The notes under the pieces are model-generated. The model was not told the origin of the DNA and ran no database searches. It worked only from the letters and a program-made list of their open reading frames with translations. Source: Coprinopsis marcescibilis (taxonomy: Eukaryota; Basidiomycota; Agaricomycetes; Agaricales; Psathyrellaceae). From it: a stretch of 64,000 nucleotides of DNA. Made by a program: the position numbers and the translations under genes. The DNA is taken from contig ML210175.1 in the NCBI GenBank assembly GCA_004369085.1, positions 1,128 through 65,127 on the forward strand, in the 5' to 3' direction. Shown one piece after another: positions 9,480 to 27,934 of this stretch (positions are counted from its first letter, which is position 1; each line of letters opens with the position of its first letter).

Positions 9480-10348
9480 CTAGCCTCGATATCCACCGCG
9501 ACCACCACCGCGGTCTCCTCCCCCTCGACCACCGCGACCTCCTCCAAATCCACCGCCTCCAAAGCCACGACCTCCACCGCCTCCACGACCTCCACCACCG
9601 AATCCACCTCCTCCGAATCCACCTCGTCCCCCAGGTCCACCCCGTCCCCCAGGTCCGCCCCGTCCACGAGGTCCACCCCTTCCGCCTCTCGGTGGGCCTC
9701 CTCTTCCACCACCACGACCTCCAGCTCCTCCTCGGGGTCCTGTAATTTTACAATAATATTTAGGGTCATGTTCAGCATGCCATATGTATCATACTCACTT
9801 TTGACACCTGTAAACTTGATTCAGTCCCAAACTTGAACAAAAAAAAAAGAATCAACGAACCTCCTGCAGATTTTGGTTTGGGCAAGAATCTCTCTATCGG
9901 AAGCAGCTTGTCGCCTCCGATATACACCTTATCACCCTTCTTGAAGCTGCTGGCTATCACACCGCTCTCCATCTTCACCGAGAAATATACTTCGTTGATG
10001 GGGCCCAAGATTTCGTCAACTTTGCCAATCACAGATTTGTTTTGCAGGTAGATGGGTGCGTTGAAGTACGGCACTTTGTCAGGCATTGTCGAAGAGCACA
10101 ACATTTCGTCTTCTACAGCATGCATAAAGGTTCCCATTTCTAAAGACAAATATCAAGGTTGGATGGAATTGTCGGTGAAAAGCAGATAAAACTGACCAAT
10201 GACTTGGTCGGGAGGCCCAGCATTGTAACCGCCAGAAAAACCACCACGACCGCCGCCGCCTCGACCTTTGAGCGATTATGAGCTAGATAAATATCAACAA
10301 AAAGAAAGAAATACCTCTGGAACTAGCAAAGCCCCTTCCACGACTCAT
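9480..10348 (-). CDS. GAR1: H/ACA snoRNP subunit GAR1
   Basis: Core protein of the H/ACA ribonucleoproteins that guide pseudouridylation of rRNA and snRNA in the nucleolus. Four exons. The N-terminus [10 protein letters not shown] plus a short RGG patch leads into the conserved core: [52 protein letters not shown] and [16 protein letters not shown]. The last exon encodes a long arginine-glycine-glycine tail of about 85 residues ([12 protein letters not shown]), typical of GAR1. The third intron (about 9742-9863) is the longest in the gene. The tail's GGN-rich coding gives a spurious Ser/Thr-rich ORF on the opposite strand. A 120-bp interval separates its start from that of PEX6. Confidence 0.95.
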
Positions 10349-10468
10349 GTTTAGTTGGAGAGAAAGATAGTCTTGTGCCAAGCAAACCCAGGGAACATCA
10401 AAAATATGTGATGCCGGCTATTTATACCTGGCAAACAAATGAATGTGAATTGCTGGTTATTCAGGTTC

Positions 10469-14385
<3,917 letters not shown>

Positions 14386-14479
14386 TAAACTAGTCTGTTA
14401 TTCGTACATACTGTACATACATATATTACCTGCGTTAGTACGTATCGATCGCCCGCGAATCCACATATCCCTTTCACAA

Positions 14480-16783
14480 TCAAAACCATTGTTTCGACTG
14501 GAATCCCAGTTTGCCTAGGAAGTGTTTGATGCCAGAAGGCACAGAGATGAGCGATTTAGTTTGTTTTGCCTTTATGGGGGTGCCGATTGTTTCCAACCTG
14601 GACCTCGAAATGAGCGTGCATAATCGGGCTTCAAACAGAGATACGTACCGATAAGCTTCTTCTCCGTCGATAATAACTTCCAATCGCAATACGGGGCGCG
14701 ATCTGTTCCTAGTATCGACCTCAATCGATGACCTAGCCCAACGCATCAGCATCGCAGTGGCAGCTTGTAAATATAGAGGACATACCACTTTGAATTCCCA
14801 ACCTGAATGTATTTCAGAACCCTTTCTGTCGGCACCAAATCCGAGTAAACCTCCACAACAGGGCCAGCATCCGTCAACTTGGTCTCCTTCCTCACTTGCT
14901 CCAACATGACGTCGCTTTCCATCTTCAGCGTCCTCACAAACGGAATGTAAAACATATTCAACGGGCTCGTCGAGAATTCGCGCACGACATGCAAATTCAC
15001 AGCCGGGGCAGCAAACTCGATGGCGGCAAACTCGTGACGGTCGCCTGAAAGGATAAATACGTTGGGGACAGTTTGGATTGCGTCAAGGATTGTAGCCTTT
15101 TCCACTTCGTAGCCTCCCCACGAGTCTTTGAGGGCATCATGCTGCCAGAGGGAGGTGAACGGCACGGAAGAGACGATGAACTTGAAGGTGACGGTTTCGT
15201 TGACTTTGGACAGCCAATTCTGCAATGCCTCAAGCTGGGTGCTGCCGAGCATGGTGCGGGAGTCGGGTTCGGTATCGGTGCTGGATCTATGGCGACGAGT
15301 GTCGAGGACAAAGAACGCGGTGTCTCCATAGGTGAAGTTGTAATAGTGGTCCCCAGGGTTGATAGAATCGTAGTTGGAGTTGCCATTATAAAGACTGAAT
15401 CCGAGCGACGCATTGTGGTATGGTGCCAAATCAACTCCTTCCCCTCCGTAGTTGTTGATTATCTACAGAGAACAGATCAGTTTATTGCATAATTCGGTGT
15501 CTTCAGTTAAGCAGAGTATACCTCATGATCGTCGTATGCAAACAAAATCGCTGTGAAGACAGTTCAGACTAGATGGCTGACGGGAGAAACACGTGTACTC
15601 ACGCAGGCTCTTGTAGAGTTTCCGGAAGCTCTGACTGGCATAGTTGCGTCGATACAAACGCAAGTACGCATCCGGTGCGTCTCCAAAGTAAATTGGCACA
15701 TCCGCGTAGATGAAATCACCGAGGAAGAGCATAAACTTGTACAGCCCCGAAATTGATTCCTCTGTCTCACTGGGCGTCTCGATGACAATCTCCTCAGCTT
15801 CCGTTGCGTTGACTGTTGTGTCGACTGCTTCCACTGTTTCGTTCAGAATAAGAGCGGGCTTTGAAGGTTTGAGATATTCAGCAAGCCTGTCGAATCCCTT
15901 GATCTTCAGTCTGTTCTGAGGACCGCCATACGGAAAGTTTGGTGTAATGCAAGACGAGACGAGGAATTTGAAATGCGATCCTTCGTGAAATCGGGGGTCG
16001 GGGAAGGTCTGGAATCGCTGTATGGGTGACACGACGGCATTATCCTGATCGGAGAATGCGTCTACGAAGATGTGAATATCAGCACAGACTGTGAAAATGA
16101 TTTCATACATTCGTAGACCGTTTCGGGCCAAAGGTTGGATATCTTGGTAGTGTTGACCCAATCGCTCTCTTCCCGCAGGAAAACGAGAGGACCATCCTTC
16201 CAAGGAGCGGAAGAAGCGGCCTTTCTGTACAGTAGACGGAGTTCCCACTCCGTAAGGTTGCTCTCAGACAAAGGATAACGGACAGTGATCTTGGCAGCGT
16301 CTGGGTAGACGGCGCCTACTCGAGCAAAGGCCACCGAGTTTTCGGGATAGAAAACTGGATTCAACGCAAGATCCAAGCTTGCGACAAATAGTGCTGTGTT
16401 TATAACGACATTGAGGAGATTTGGCAATCTATCTCGCGTTTTCAGGGAGAAGAGGAGCGACGCTGCTAATGTCGGTGAAGTACGCTGGAATCCAAATCAG
16501 ATTCCAGTATACACAGGCAAGCAATGTATACCTTTGGCACTGTGCTGTCAGAGATTGGCTGTCCGTTCCTTTCTGTCTCCTTTACTTGTAGATCTGGGGT
16601 TGTGTGTTCGCCATCGACGGGCACGTTGTTTGGGGTTGATGAGGTGAATAGCAGCGATATCAAATGGGAAACATAGAGAAATGGCAGCACAGGTACTGCC
16701 AGTCGAGTAGGAATCAATTGAAGGAAGATATAGGCGAATATCCGATAGAAAGTCGAGAGTAGTGGTGGAATCCAAGAAGCCAT
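14480..16783 (-). CDS. Membrane-anchored PhoD-like metallophosphatase
   Basis: Predicted phosphatase/phosphodiesterase of the PhoD (alkaline phosphatase D) type. The N-terminus MASWIPPLLSTFYRIF has hydrophobic stretches (YIFLQLIP to VLPFLYVSHLISLLF, and later LLNVVINTALFVASLDLAL), so it is probably anchored in a membrane. A fibronectin-like lead-in follows (ITVRYPLSESNLTEWELRLLY). The catalytic domain shows SSCITPNFPYGG, LFLGDFIYADVPIYFGD, AYDDHEIINNYGG and SGDRHEFAAIEF, which fit the metal-binding Asp/Asn/His motifs of the family. The substrate cannot be told from sequence. It is divergent from MIC19 with 92 bp between starts. The last exon (14480-14590) is short and less certain. Confidence 0.85.
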
Positions 16784-16875
16784 TGTCGCTGTCGACCTCA
16801 AACACAAGTTCCACAACGTTTTCGCCTGTCGGCCACGTGATTCACCACTTGTCTCCCTCCAACCAACTCGTGCAA
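16784..16875. promoter_or_regulatory. 92-bp shared divergent promoter (PhoD-like/MIC19)
   Basis: The start codons of the PhoD-like gene and MIC19 lie 92 bp apart on opposite strands. A CACGTG-like gccacgtgattc sits near 16830. Nothing else stands out. Confidence 0.45.
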
Positions 16876-17579
16876 ATGGGTGCTGCTCAGTCCACCGCTC
16901 ATGACGATGACCAAAAGGTTTTCCAGAATCAGGTCCCAATACAGGTACGCCCGAGAGCCAATATCCGGCGAATTATCTCTTATGTCGCCCTCAGTTCTCG
17001 CCGGATGTCGTGAACCAGCTCTCGGACAATCTCGAGGACATGGAAACCACTCCGCAACGCCAGTCACTGATCGACGCACACATTCGTGCGCGAATCAACG
17101 GTGAACTCGAGGCACTCAAACGAGAGGAGGAGGATGTCCGCCAACAAATCGAGACTGCCCTCGAGAAGGAGAACCTCGACCGGGAGAGGAGTATGGCAGG
17201 CGAATCGTCTTCGGCGGATGACGGCGCATCCGCTGGCGGCGTCAAGACCAGCGCTAGTCTCTTCGGAGACCTCGACCAAGTCAAGCAACAGGTAGAAAAG
17301 TATCATGCCAAACGCAGTCTCTCCGAATACCCAGATATTCAGGCAGCCGGTAGTGCCCTCGTTGAATGCTACCGGTAAGCAGCCGTCCATGAACTAATAA
17401 TGTACAAATGCTAAGCGTTGATACCACAGACAAAACACATCAACGTCCTTGGAGTGCTGGAAGGAGGTAGAAAACTTTAAAACCTCTGTCGGTAGACTAG
17501 AGCAGGTGTGTAATATACCTTCCACTGTCCCTTGCACGTACTGATTCTGTCTTTCCAGGAATACCTAAAGTCGCTATAG
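16876..17579 (+). CDS. MIC19: MICOS complex subunit MIC19
   Basis: Small mitochondrial inner-membrane organising protein of about 180 residues. Four exons: 16876-16944, 16995-17374, 17430-17505 and 17559-17579. The N-terminus MGAAQST carries a Gly at position 2 suited to myristoylation, as in other MIC19 proteins. The joined sequence then reads VPIQFSPDVVNQLSDNLED, a long charged helix (LEALKREEEDVRQQIETALE), a linker, and a C-terminal CHCH-like segment. There two Cys are spaced CX10C (ECYRQNTSTSLECW), the spacing known for fungal Mic19. The frame and splice sites are clean. It converges on the next gene, with 30 bp between stops. Confidence 0.85.
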
Positions 17580-17609
17580 AACTGTGTGTGTGTGTCCAGT
17601 ATAGACTTG

Positions 17610-18455
17610 CTACATTGCAACACCCATTACCACCGCCCGATTGCTTGCGTCTGACGTGCCCGAATATTGAGACACCCTTGAATTCCCTCTCCCGTTCCGA
17701 TTGTGTCGAGTGAAGATTCCGAGGCTGGATGACCACGACCACCTATGTCTGCTGCTGTTATCGTCCTGCGTTGGCGCGTCGTTGCTGTATGATAGGCCTC
17801 CAAGGGCGGCCAGGAGCAGGTTGGCTGGGGCTCTGACTTGATGCTCCTCCCCGCTCGCCGTCGAATACTCTGACGTTGAGCTCATCGTCTGCCTTGAAGA
17901 TTGGTGTGCAACTGCCGGTGGTGGTAGCCTTTCGCCACCGTTGCCACATCCCTGCTCCACATCCTTCTCATGAAATCCCGTCATTGCTTTCAGCCGCTGC
18001 ACCCGCGTCGGTGGCGGAGCAGGGACTTGCAGAATGGCATTCGCCATGTTGTTCTGGTTCACAAACTTGACCTGTTTCTCGACCGGTCGCGGCTGGTAAA
18101 GGGTTCGATAACGTGTCTGAACACGAGGTCGGCTGATATTCGCGTTTCGCAGTGTATTGGTTCTTGTGGCCTTTGTTCAAGAGTGTTAGCCGCACTGCGC
18201 AGGCATGTATGCGCCAGAAATACTTGCAGCATCTCTCCTCTCCTTTGCAGCGGACCTATCCAACGATCTCCCCCACCAAATCCATCCAATAGTAACCATA
18301 ATGGCCAACAAAGCGCCTGCAATGACCCCTCCCGCGATCGCAGCAATCGGCACACGCGGTTTTGGTTCCTCCGGGGGCACAACTGTCGACACTGGCGTCC
18401 TGTAGAGGGTGGTGGTGGCCACAGCCCGAAGAAAAGTGTCGCTGAGTGTGGGCAT
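17610..18455 (-). CDS. Single-pass membrane protein of unknown function
   Basis: Not recognised by function. The N-terminal exon starts MPTLSDTFLRAVATTTLYR, then a Ser/Thr/Pro-rich stretch, one strong transmembrane segment (PIAAIAGGVIAGALLAIMVT) and a basic cytosolic flank (GRSLDRSAAKERRDAA). The C-terminal exon reads PVEKQVKFVNQNNMANAILQ followed by a Pro/Ser-rich disordered tail. The layout, short outside part, one helix with GG/AG pattern and long tail, is common for fungal wall-sensor-like or orphan type I proteins. The join between the two exons (about 18130-18240) does not keep frame with any simple GT-AG pair I can find. Either a tiny exon is missed or the gene has a frameshift. Confidence 0.55.
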
Positions 18456-18661
18456 ATTCAGGGAAAGGAAAAGAAGATACCACAGTCCGAGAAAGAGGTG
18501 CAGAGCATCCCACAATCAAAGAAAGAAGAATCCTTGTCCCAAGAAGTCAAGCTTCGCGGCATGCATGGCGGGCCTCAAGGCAAACTTACATTTACCAATA
18601 TGGAAGGGAAGGTGGAAATTTCTATACAATTAATGCGAATAAAGTAACTAGTTAACAGCTA

Positions 18662-21539
<2,878 letters not shown>

Positions 21540-22035
21540 GGTGAGGGTTGTAGGGAGAGGTGCCGAGTGTGAGAACAACAGCGTAAGCAGAGTCACGTGT
21601 GTCGGTGTTTATGTCCGGCAAATAAGCCGGCGCAGATACGGTGAATTGGCTAGAATGGGGTAGACATGCTGTATTGGCGAGGCTATAGTGTTTGAGAAAA
21701 TAGAATAATTGTTCAGGAGACAGAAGGTGGCGAATATGGGCAGGACGAGGGCTGTTGGCAGATATAAATGGCAATATTGGGTGATTTGGACGATAGCAAG
21801 GTGGCACAAACCAGGAACAAACAAGTCGCCGGGTCTCTCTCTGACCACCATCGCCAGTTGTGCCAGGATCCTTGCTTTCTACCGTCATCATCCCCTGGTC
21901 GTCTTCCTGGTCGTTCTAGTCGACGACATACGCCCTCTGCGTCGTCAGCGCTGTCGCAACCACGCTGTCCGGCATCTCTGGCCATTGTTTGATCACCGTC
22001 TCTGTCTTCATTGAACCCCGGGAGATTCAGCGCAA
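21540..22035. promoter_or_regulatory. 496-bp divergent intergenic region (CDC5 / Zn2Cys6 factor)
   Basis: The interval between two divergent starts. Several short ATG-led ORFs precede the transcription-factor start and could act as upstream ORFs. It also holds a near-palindromic sagtcacgtgtgtcgg-like site (tcacgtgt at about 21592). No RNA gene or conserved protein is visible. Confidence 0.35.
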
Positions 22036-25000
22036 ATGGACATCGATTCTGATACAAAGCCACCGTATGTTCTTTTTGTCCGCTTCCTCTTCCAATTCAC
22101 ACAGACTGCCATAGTCATAAGCCGCCCGTGGTCAGAGGGGCTCGCGCCTGCACCGTCTGCCGCGCTGCCAAGGTCCGTAGCCAGCCAGCACGCTGTCGGC
22201 CAAGCCGCGGGACTGACATGCTCCCTACAGATGAAATGTGTTGGCGCAGAGGACGGACAAAAGGCCTGCCAGCGCTGCCGCCGAGCAAACGTCGAGTTCG
22301 TGCCCCGTTGCACACTTTCTTTTAGCCTTTGTTCTCATCAGTCCACAGGTGTATATTCGAAAAGCATCGCCGAGGCAGAAAGCCAGGCTCAAAGTTTGTT
22401 TCTCCCGAGCCACTTCCATTAACAATTACTCAAATCTATTGCAATCCAGGTTATCCGAGGCTTCAAAAATGCTTCGTAGACTCGAAAAGGGTCTTAACAC
22501 CGCCAAATTAAAGTCCCAATCCGCAGAAGCCGCCCCACCCGCTGTCTACCCGCCACAAGATCTTCGGCCTGTCCCCGATCCATATCCGGTCATGCGTCCA
22601 GACCACCATTATGGTCCCCCGCCCACCAGCCCTCATTATGTTCATCCCCCTCCTCCTCCGCCGCCTCCGCCTCCACCCCCGCCCCAGCACCAGCACCAGC
22701 AGCCTGTTGCCCTCGCTTACCAGAATTCTGATCCATACCCGTCCTCCTCGCGTTCAAATGACATTGACGAGGACGACGAGAGCGAGGACAAGGATCAGCA
22801 GATCTATCCCGCGAAGATGATTAAGAGCGAGAACCAACGCAATTCTTACTTTAGGACCATTCTCAACATAGACGATCCCTCAACATCAGCAGAGCCACAG
22901 CTCGCTCAGGATCCTCAGCCGGAGCAGCAGGAGCAGCAACTGCAGCAACTGCAACTGCAAGCACCTCTCCAAGTGGAACCCCCACCTCCTGGACCCAGAG
23001 ATCCCGTCTCCGCAGAGATTCTCACAGAAGCCGACACAAACGCATTGTTCGATCTCTTTTTCCTCCGCCTGAACCCTTTCATCAATCTCTTCGATCCTGC
23101 GCTGCACACGGCTTCCTATGTCCGCCATAAATGTCCATTCTTGTTCACCACCCTCCTCATGGTCTGCTGTAGATTCTGGCGACCATCCCTCTTCAAGCAA
23201 TGCCAAAAACTTGCCAACGAATTCTCTGTGTTAGCATTCTCTCAAGCATGGAAGCGGGTTGAGGTCGTGCAGGCATTCGCCTGCCTGACCTATTGGAAGG
23301 ATCCCGATGACAACCGGACGTGGACATACATTGGCTATGTGAGTACTGTTGAGCTCTACAAGGTTTGTTTGTCTGACTCATGTTCATCAAGGCCTGTCGA
23401 ATGGCCGTGGAACTCGGTCTGAATCGCTACGTCAACAATCCTCCCATCAATGAACCCGAAATCCACAAATTGGAGAGACGAAATAGGGAAAGGACATATC
23501 TTGTGCTCTTTGTCCACGATCGCAGTCTTAGCACCCAGACCGGACGTCATTGGATGCTTCCTGAAGGCGATCTCGTCAAGCACTCGACTACCTGGCACAC
23601 CGGCGGGACGAAAGGAGTTCCCCGTCCTGAAGATGTTATCATCGCTGCATTTGTGCAGCTGCGCCTGATTGCCGTGAGAGCTCCATTTAGCGCTGTGAAT
23701 CTCCTCCATATTTACCCAATTTCAAGGCGGAAACCACGGATATATTTGCTACAGCAAAGGGCAATACCGATATCAATTATGACCATGTTCTGCGTAACTG
23801 TAACATGAAGTTGACGCAGTGGGACGACACTTGGAGGAAAGAGATGACGAAAGGTGCCCATCCTCGCATTGATTTTAATGTGATATTTACTCAATTGTTG
23901 TTTAGCCAACGGCGAAAACTTTCACCTTTCCTTCCTCACATTCTTCCGATTATATGTTCGGCTGTTCTTGAACAGCTTTGGCATTCAAGCATCGTTGCTT
24001 CCCGTATGTCGTCATCTGCAATTCAGCAGCGTCTAACTGCTGACATTGCGTTACAGGGAAGCCAAGTTACGCCAAGTGTTCAGGCGCTTACGTCCTGCTA
24101 TAGCAGTGCACTGGATTCCCTCCGGATTCTGTCAGACGATTGGGTTAGGCTCAGTATGCTTGTAAGTATTATGACACTTGTGCCTCGTGGCTTGCCTCAT
24201 GACCCCTTGTCTCCAGTGCTATGGTCAGGATTCCATAACCGTGATGAGCGCGTACTCTGCAGTATTTTTACTCAAGGTAAGGTTATCAATGCTTCATTCC
24301 GATCAAGTGGCGTTCTAACGCAGCGTTTATTTTTATTTAGCTTCTGCGGACCCCAACAACATACACCCAGATCGGGGAGGCAACTGCTAATGATATATAT
24401 CGGCTAATAGACAAGTGTGGCCAAGCGTATCTTGAAGCTGCCAACCTATCTCCCACTGCTACTTCTCCGGAATATCACGGCCGCTTTTTGCAAAGTCTTT
24501 TGGCAAATGACATATTTCGTCAACGTCGCAATGAACGCGATCGCAATGACAGCGGTGTCCCAATTGATCCCCGGCTACAGAGTGAGTCCCGACATGTCCA
24601 AGTTTTGGTCCCCGGAGTTACTCACGGTAAGCTTCTTTCTTCCAGATCAAGGTCCAGCGACACAAGGCGCCGTCCAAAGTTCACCAACGCAAGCTTCCTA
24701 TTCCCATCAGATACCTCGGGTCCAAGACCATTCATACCAGTTCCCTGCGTCACCCAACATGCCGAACCACCCTCAAACGCCTCTTCCTGCCAACGCTTAT
24801 CACCCTGATTACGCCCCTGGCGTCACGCAATCCAACAATCAGCAAACGACATACTACAACAACAATCTCCCGATGGCTCCTCAAAACGCCTCAGCACTCG
24901 ATGCTCATTATTGGAAGAACATGTTCATCGAGCTGGGTTTCGGAGAGAACCACGAAACACAACCCAACGTTTTGGCTGCTGGGACGAGCGATAGCCGAAG

Positions 25001-25124
25001 TGCTCCTCAGTACATGGAGAACCAGCACTCGCCTCACCACCCTCACGAATTGCACCACCAAGCGCAGATGTATCATCCCATTCACTCTTCACCCCACACT
25101 GTTCATCCTGCTTACGGACACTGA
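22036..25124 (+). CDS. Zn2Cys6 fungal transcription factor
   Basis: Nuclear DNA-binding regulator of unknown targets. The binuclear zinc cluster is assembled across four exons: CTVCRAAKMKC, then CQRCRRANVEC, giving CX2CX6CX9CX2CX6C. A basic linker follows (FEKHRRGRKPGSK) and a coiled coil (SEASKMLRRLEKGLN). Downstream lie a proline tract of about 13 residues, an acidic patch and a Gln-rich stretch. Then comes the fungal-specific regulatory domain (LFDLFFLRLNPFINLFDPAL, LTYWKDPDDNRTWTYIGYAC, ELGLNRY). The tail is rich in Gln, Asn, Pro and His and ends HTVHPAYGH. I estimate 830-880 residues. The frame needs introns near 23342-23385, 23750-23850, 24160-24330 and 24590-24650; those edges are approximate. 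No neighbouring gene cluster suggests its targets. Confidence 0.85.
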
Positions 25125-25359
25125 TATGTCGTCCCATTTCTTCTCCATGTACTCTCTGATATCTTTTCTTTGTTTGTTCTCCTTGTTTTCCGCGTTTTTC
25201 GCCGCACCTGTATTGTAGCTTCTATTGCCCCCATTTAACATGTATGCTCTCGCTTTCTTGTAATTTCTCACTCTCAGTTGTTATCCCACATTACCCTTTG
25301 TTGTAGAAAACCCTCGGTTGTATTCATGATAATGAAATGTAATGACATGTGTTCCTTTA

Positions 25360-26733
25360 CTATGACTCTTCTCCAATGGCAAAGATGAAGACGGTCCTTC
25401 CGACGGCAGCTGCAATCCGTGGTATGCCTCGCAAAGACAGGAAATCAAAATCTCGCACGAATTGTGGTTTGGAGCAGAGGGTGAAGACGGTTGGCTGAGC
25501 CTGAGGGAAATTGATGTTGTGGACCTGGATGATAGCGCCCTTGGCAGGTATTTGGATGGAAATGGCAAAATGCTCTGGGTAAGTTCGACACCATCTGATA
25601 GAAAATGTAAGACAGGGTGAATTTACAATAGGAGACACAATACCTGAAGCGATGACCTCCTTCGATCACAGGTTGGGAAGTCACAACCGGCTTGCCTCCT
25701 CGTAGGTTCGCCAAATCCCAGATAGCAAACTTGTTTCCAAACACACCTCCAATTCTACAACGGTGTCAGAGGAGGCATTGCCACCAAGAGAGGATCAACG
25801 TACACGTCGAGCGAGTCCGACCGCCAAGCAGTAAACCCAGTCCAACGATGCGACTGCCCTGTGCATGAAGCCGCAAGCGCCGATGGATCCACGAGCTCAA
25901 TCAACGTCGAGTTGCGCAGGTTACTCTGCAGAAGGTCCTCAGAGTCAGAGCGCCAGTCCGTGAGGTACACTGAGCCCCTGCAGTCCGAGACCAGGAACTC
26001 TTTGCTTGTCAAAGGGTGCGAGCTGATGGAAGAGAGAGGATGGGGGAAGGGAATGACATAGGCGGTAGGCTGGGCTCGTGGAGGAGGCGTATCAAGGTCT
26101 GAATCCTCCGCAGGTTCATCTCTCGCAGGATGCAAGTCCCAGACCATAAGCATTTTGTCATCTAGCCCCCAGTTCATGAATCAGTACGACGCGTGAGGTC
26201 AGAGCACATGCATGTTTGACGCGCACCAGATACAGTCGCGACATAGCGAGAACTATCCTCAGTCCAGCCTCCACAGAACGTCATATCGTTGATGATTCCA
26301 TGATGGCCACTTAGTCCACCTCCAAAGGCAAAGATGTATTCAGGTTGGTTGGCCGACTTTGTCAAGAGATGCAGGGCATGGTCGTCTGTTGCCACTGCAA
26401 GCCTTTGGGGAATGTCAGCAAGTATAACGGCTGCACTGGTGTTTCCAGCTCACTGTAAGGACCAAGAGTCGCTACTGGATGGCGAAACGGTAGAAGATGA
26501 CCAAGCGATGGCGGTTATACGCGTGCCAATGTGAAAGGTGGCGATAGCCTTGACCTCTGTTGGCGTCTATGCAGCTTGTGAGTTGAATGTAGCATAGAGA
26601 AATAAATAAAGGATACCAGCAAAAGGACCTGGACTGAATGCTGGCCACCGATAGCGACGAGGTCGCGGGCATCGTCGTTGTGGCAGGGCCTGAGGGCATA
26701 AATTTGGGTGGGATGGGTGTATCTGAGGTCCAT
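25360..26733 (-). CDS. NUP37: Nup37-like WD40 nucleoporin
   Basis: WD-repeat protein that resembles Nup37, a propeller bound to the Nup120/Nup160 arm of the nuclear pore Y complex. Evidence is the order of blocks: DLVAIGGQHSVQVLL at the start, LAVATDDHALHLLTKSAN, GIINDMTFCGGWTEDSSRYV followed by the DDKMLMVWDLHP repeat end, SDCRGSVYLTDWRSD, GNKFAIWDLANLRGGKPVV, RWCRTYPEHFAIS and AAVGRTVFIFAIG. These align block by block with animal Nup37 as I remember it. About eight short introns. Length is about 370 residues. It lies head to head with the small ORF and UMP kinase; only 36 bp separate its start from the small ORF. Confidence 0.7.
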
Positions 26734-26769
26734 GTGGTGCGTGCAAAAGCGTGTTGACAGCGGACTTTC

Positions 26770-26931
26770 ATGAACAGGAAAGGCCCAAATCCGTGGCTGC
26801 TCGTCGCCCTCACCGTCACTTCCTTTGCTGCCTTTTATTCCGTCGTAAAACGCAGAGAACAGACTTATCCAGCCTCACAGCAACCAAGACCAGCAGATCA
26901 CCCTCTAGTACCCCCCAAGCACCACAAATAA
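26770..26931 (+). CDS. 53-residue single-pass membrane peptide, TAATG-coupled to UMP kinase
   Basis: An uninterrupted ORF starts MNRKGPNPWLLVALTVTSFA and ends DHPLVPPKHHK. It has a short basic N-terminus, one hydrophobic helix (about residues 9-26, WLLVALTVTSFAAFYSVV), a basic flank (KRREQ) and a Pro-rich tail. Its TAA (26929-26931) shares its last base with the ATG of UMP kinase (26931-26933), giving TAATG. The peptide composition looks like a genuine small membrane protein rather than chance. It would either be made from a bicistronic mRNA with reinitiation, or serve as an upstream ORF that limits UMP kinase translation. The context of its ATG (cTTTCATGA) is weak. Alternatively the transcript starts downstream and this is promoter DNA. 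No family is recognised with certainty. Confidence 0.45.
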   Translation: MNRKGPNPWLLVALTVTSFAAFYSVVKRREQTYPASQQPRPADHPLVPPKHHK

Positions 26932-27830
26932 TGGCTTCTCCAGTCTTCGATGACAGCAAGATCACCGTTATCTATGTTTTAGGTGGTCCCGGCGCTGGTA
27001 ACCACCACCGCCTCGCGTTCTTTTCCATTGCTCATCGATCTACTAGGAAAGGGTACTCAGTGCTCCAGGCTGGTCAAAGAGTTCAACTTTAGCCATCTCT
27101 CTGGTGAATCCGCCCTCCTCAGCTCTCAAGCGTCATTCTGACTTTGCCCAAAGCCGGCGACCTCTTGCGCGCAGAACAGACCAGGGAAGGTTCACAATAT
27201 GGAGAGTTGATTCGAACCTGCATCCGCGAAGGTACCATCGTACCCATGGAGGTCACCATCAAGCTGCTCGAAAACGCAATGAAGGAGGTCATCTCAAAAG
27301 CATCAGGGGACGGTTGGGATGATGGTCAAGGACGTTTCTTGATCGATGGATTCCCCCGCAAGATGGACCAGGCCCTCAGGTTTGACGAGACGGTATGCAG
27401 TCGGTCACATCTGCAGGTGCATCTGCTGATACGTGTTCTCTTAGGTTTGCCTGTCGTCGCTTGTTCTCTTCTACGACACCTCAGAGGAAGTCATGCTTGA
27501 CCGACTCCTTGAACGAGGCAAGACCAGTGGTCGCGAGGATGACAACGTGGAGAGTATCAAGAAACGCTTCAGTGCGTGCTTCCACAATCTCTACCCGCGC
27601 TATTATTCTGATCGTTACACAGGAACGTACAAGGCCGATACCATGCCCGTCATCGAGTACTATTCATCTACACCCAAGGTTGCCGAGGTACAAAGCCATC
27701 TCCACTTTTAGGGAAAGAGCAGCACACTGAAATCTTCTTGCCTTAGATCGATAGCTCTGCCACAGTTGACGAGGTATATGCCAAATCTTCCGAGGTCGTG
27801 AAGAAACTATTCGCTTCCAAGGCCAACTAA
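26931..27830 (+). CDS. URA6: UMP/CMP kinase (URA6 family)
   Basis: Cytosolic nucleoside monophosphate kinase that phosphorylates UMP (and CMP) in pyrimidine nucleotide synthesis. Start [20 protein letters not shown]. The joined P-loop is [14 protein letters not shown], split by an intron. The NMP-binding motif is AGDLLRAEQ, followed by [20 protein letters not shown] and [16 protein letters not shown]. The LID segment is [20 protein letters not shown] and the C-terminus [17 protein letters not shown]. Six exons; all joins keep frame. Length is about 205-210 residues. An ATG 60 codons upstream is in the same frame but would give a Ser/Arg-rich extension; I prefer 26931. See the overlapping small ORF just upstream. 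Confidence 0.93.
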
Positions 27831-27934
27831 TATCCAATATTTCTCGGATACGCTCAAATATACTCAGAGTAGATCAACGGACACTGCTAAATAATCCAAC
27901 TTCACAATTCTAATCCCCATATCCTCCAAACCGA

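Noticed and set aside
9474..9836. Plus-strand Ser/Thr-rich ORF
   Set aside because: Antisense of the GAR1 RGG tail and its intron; it has no other support.
9742..9863. Possible C/D-box snoRNA in the long GAR1 intron (CTGA and TGAT-like words)
   Set aside because: Box C copies are poor, spacing is irregular and no terminal stem forms. Introns of snoRNP genes often host snoRNAs, so a covariance-model search would be worth running, but the sequence does not support a call.
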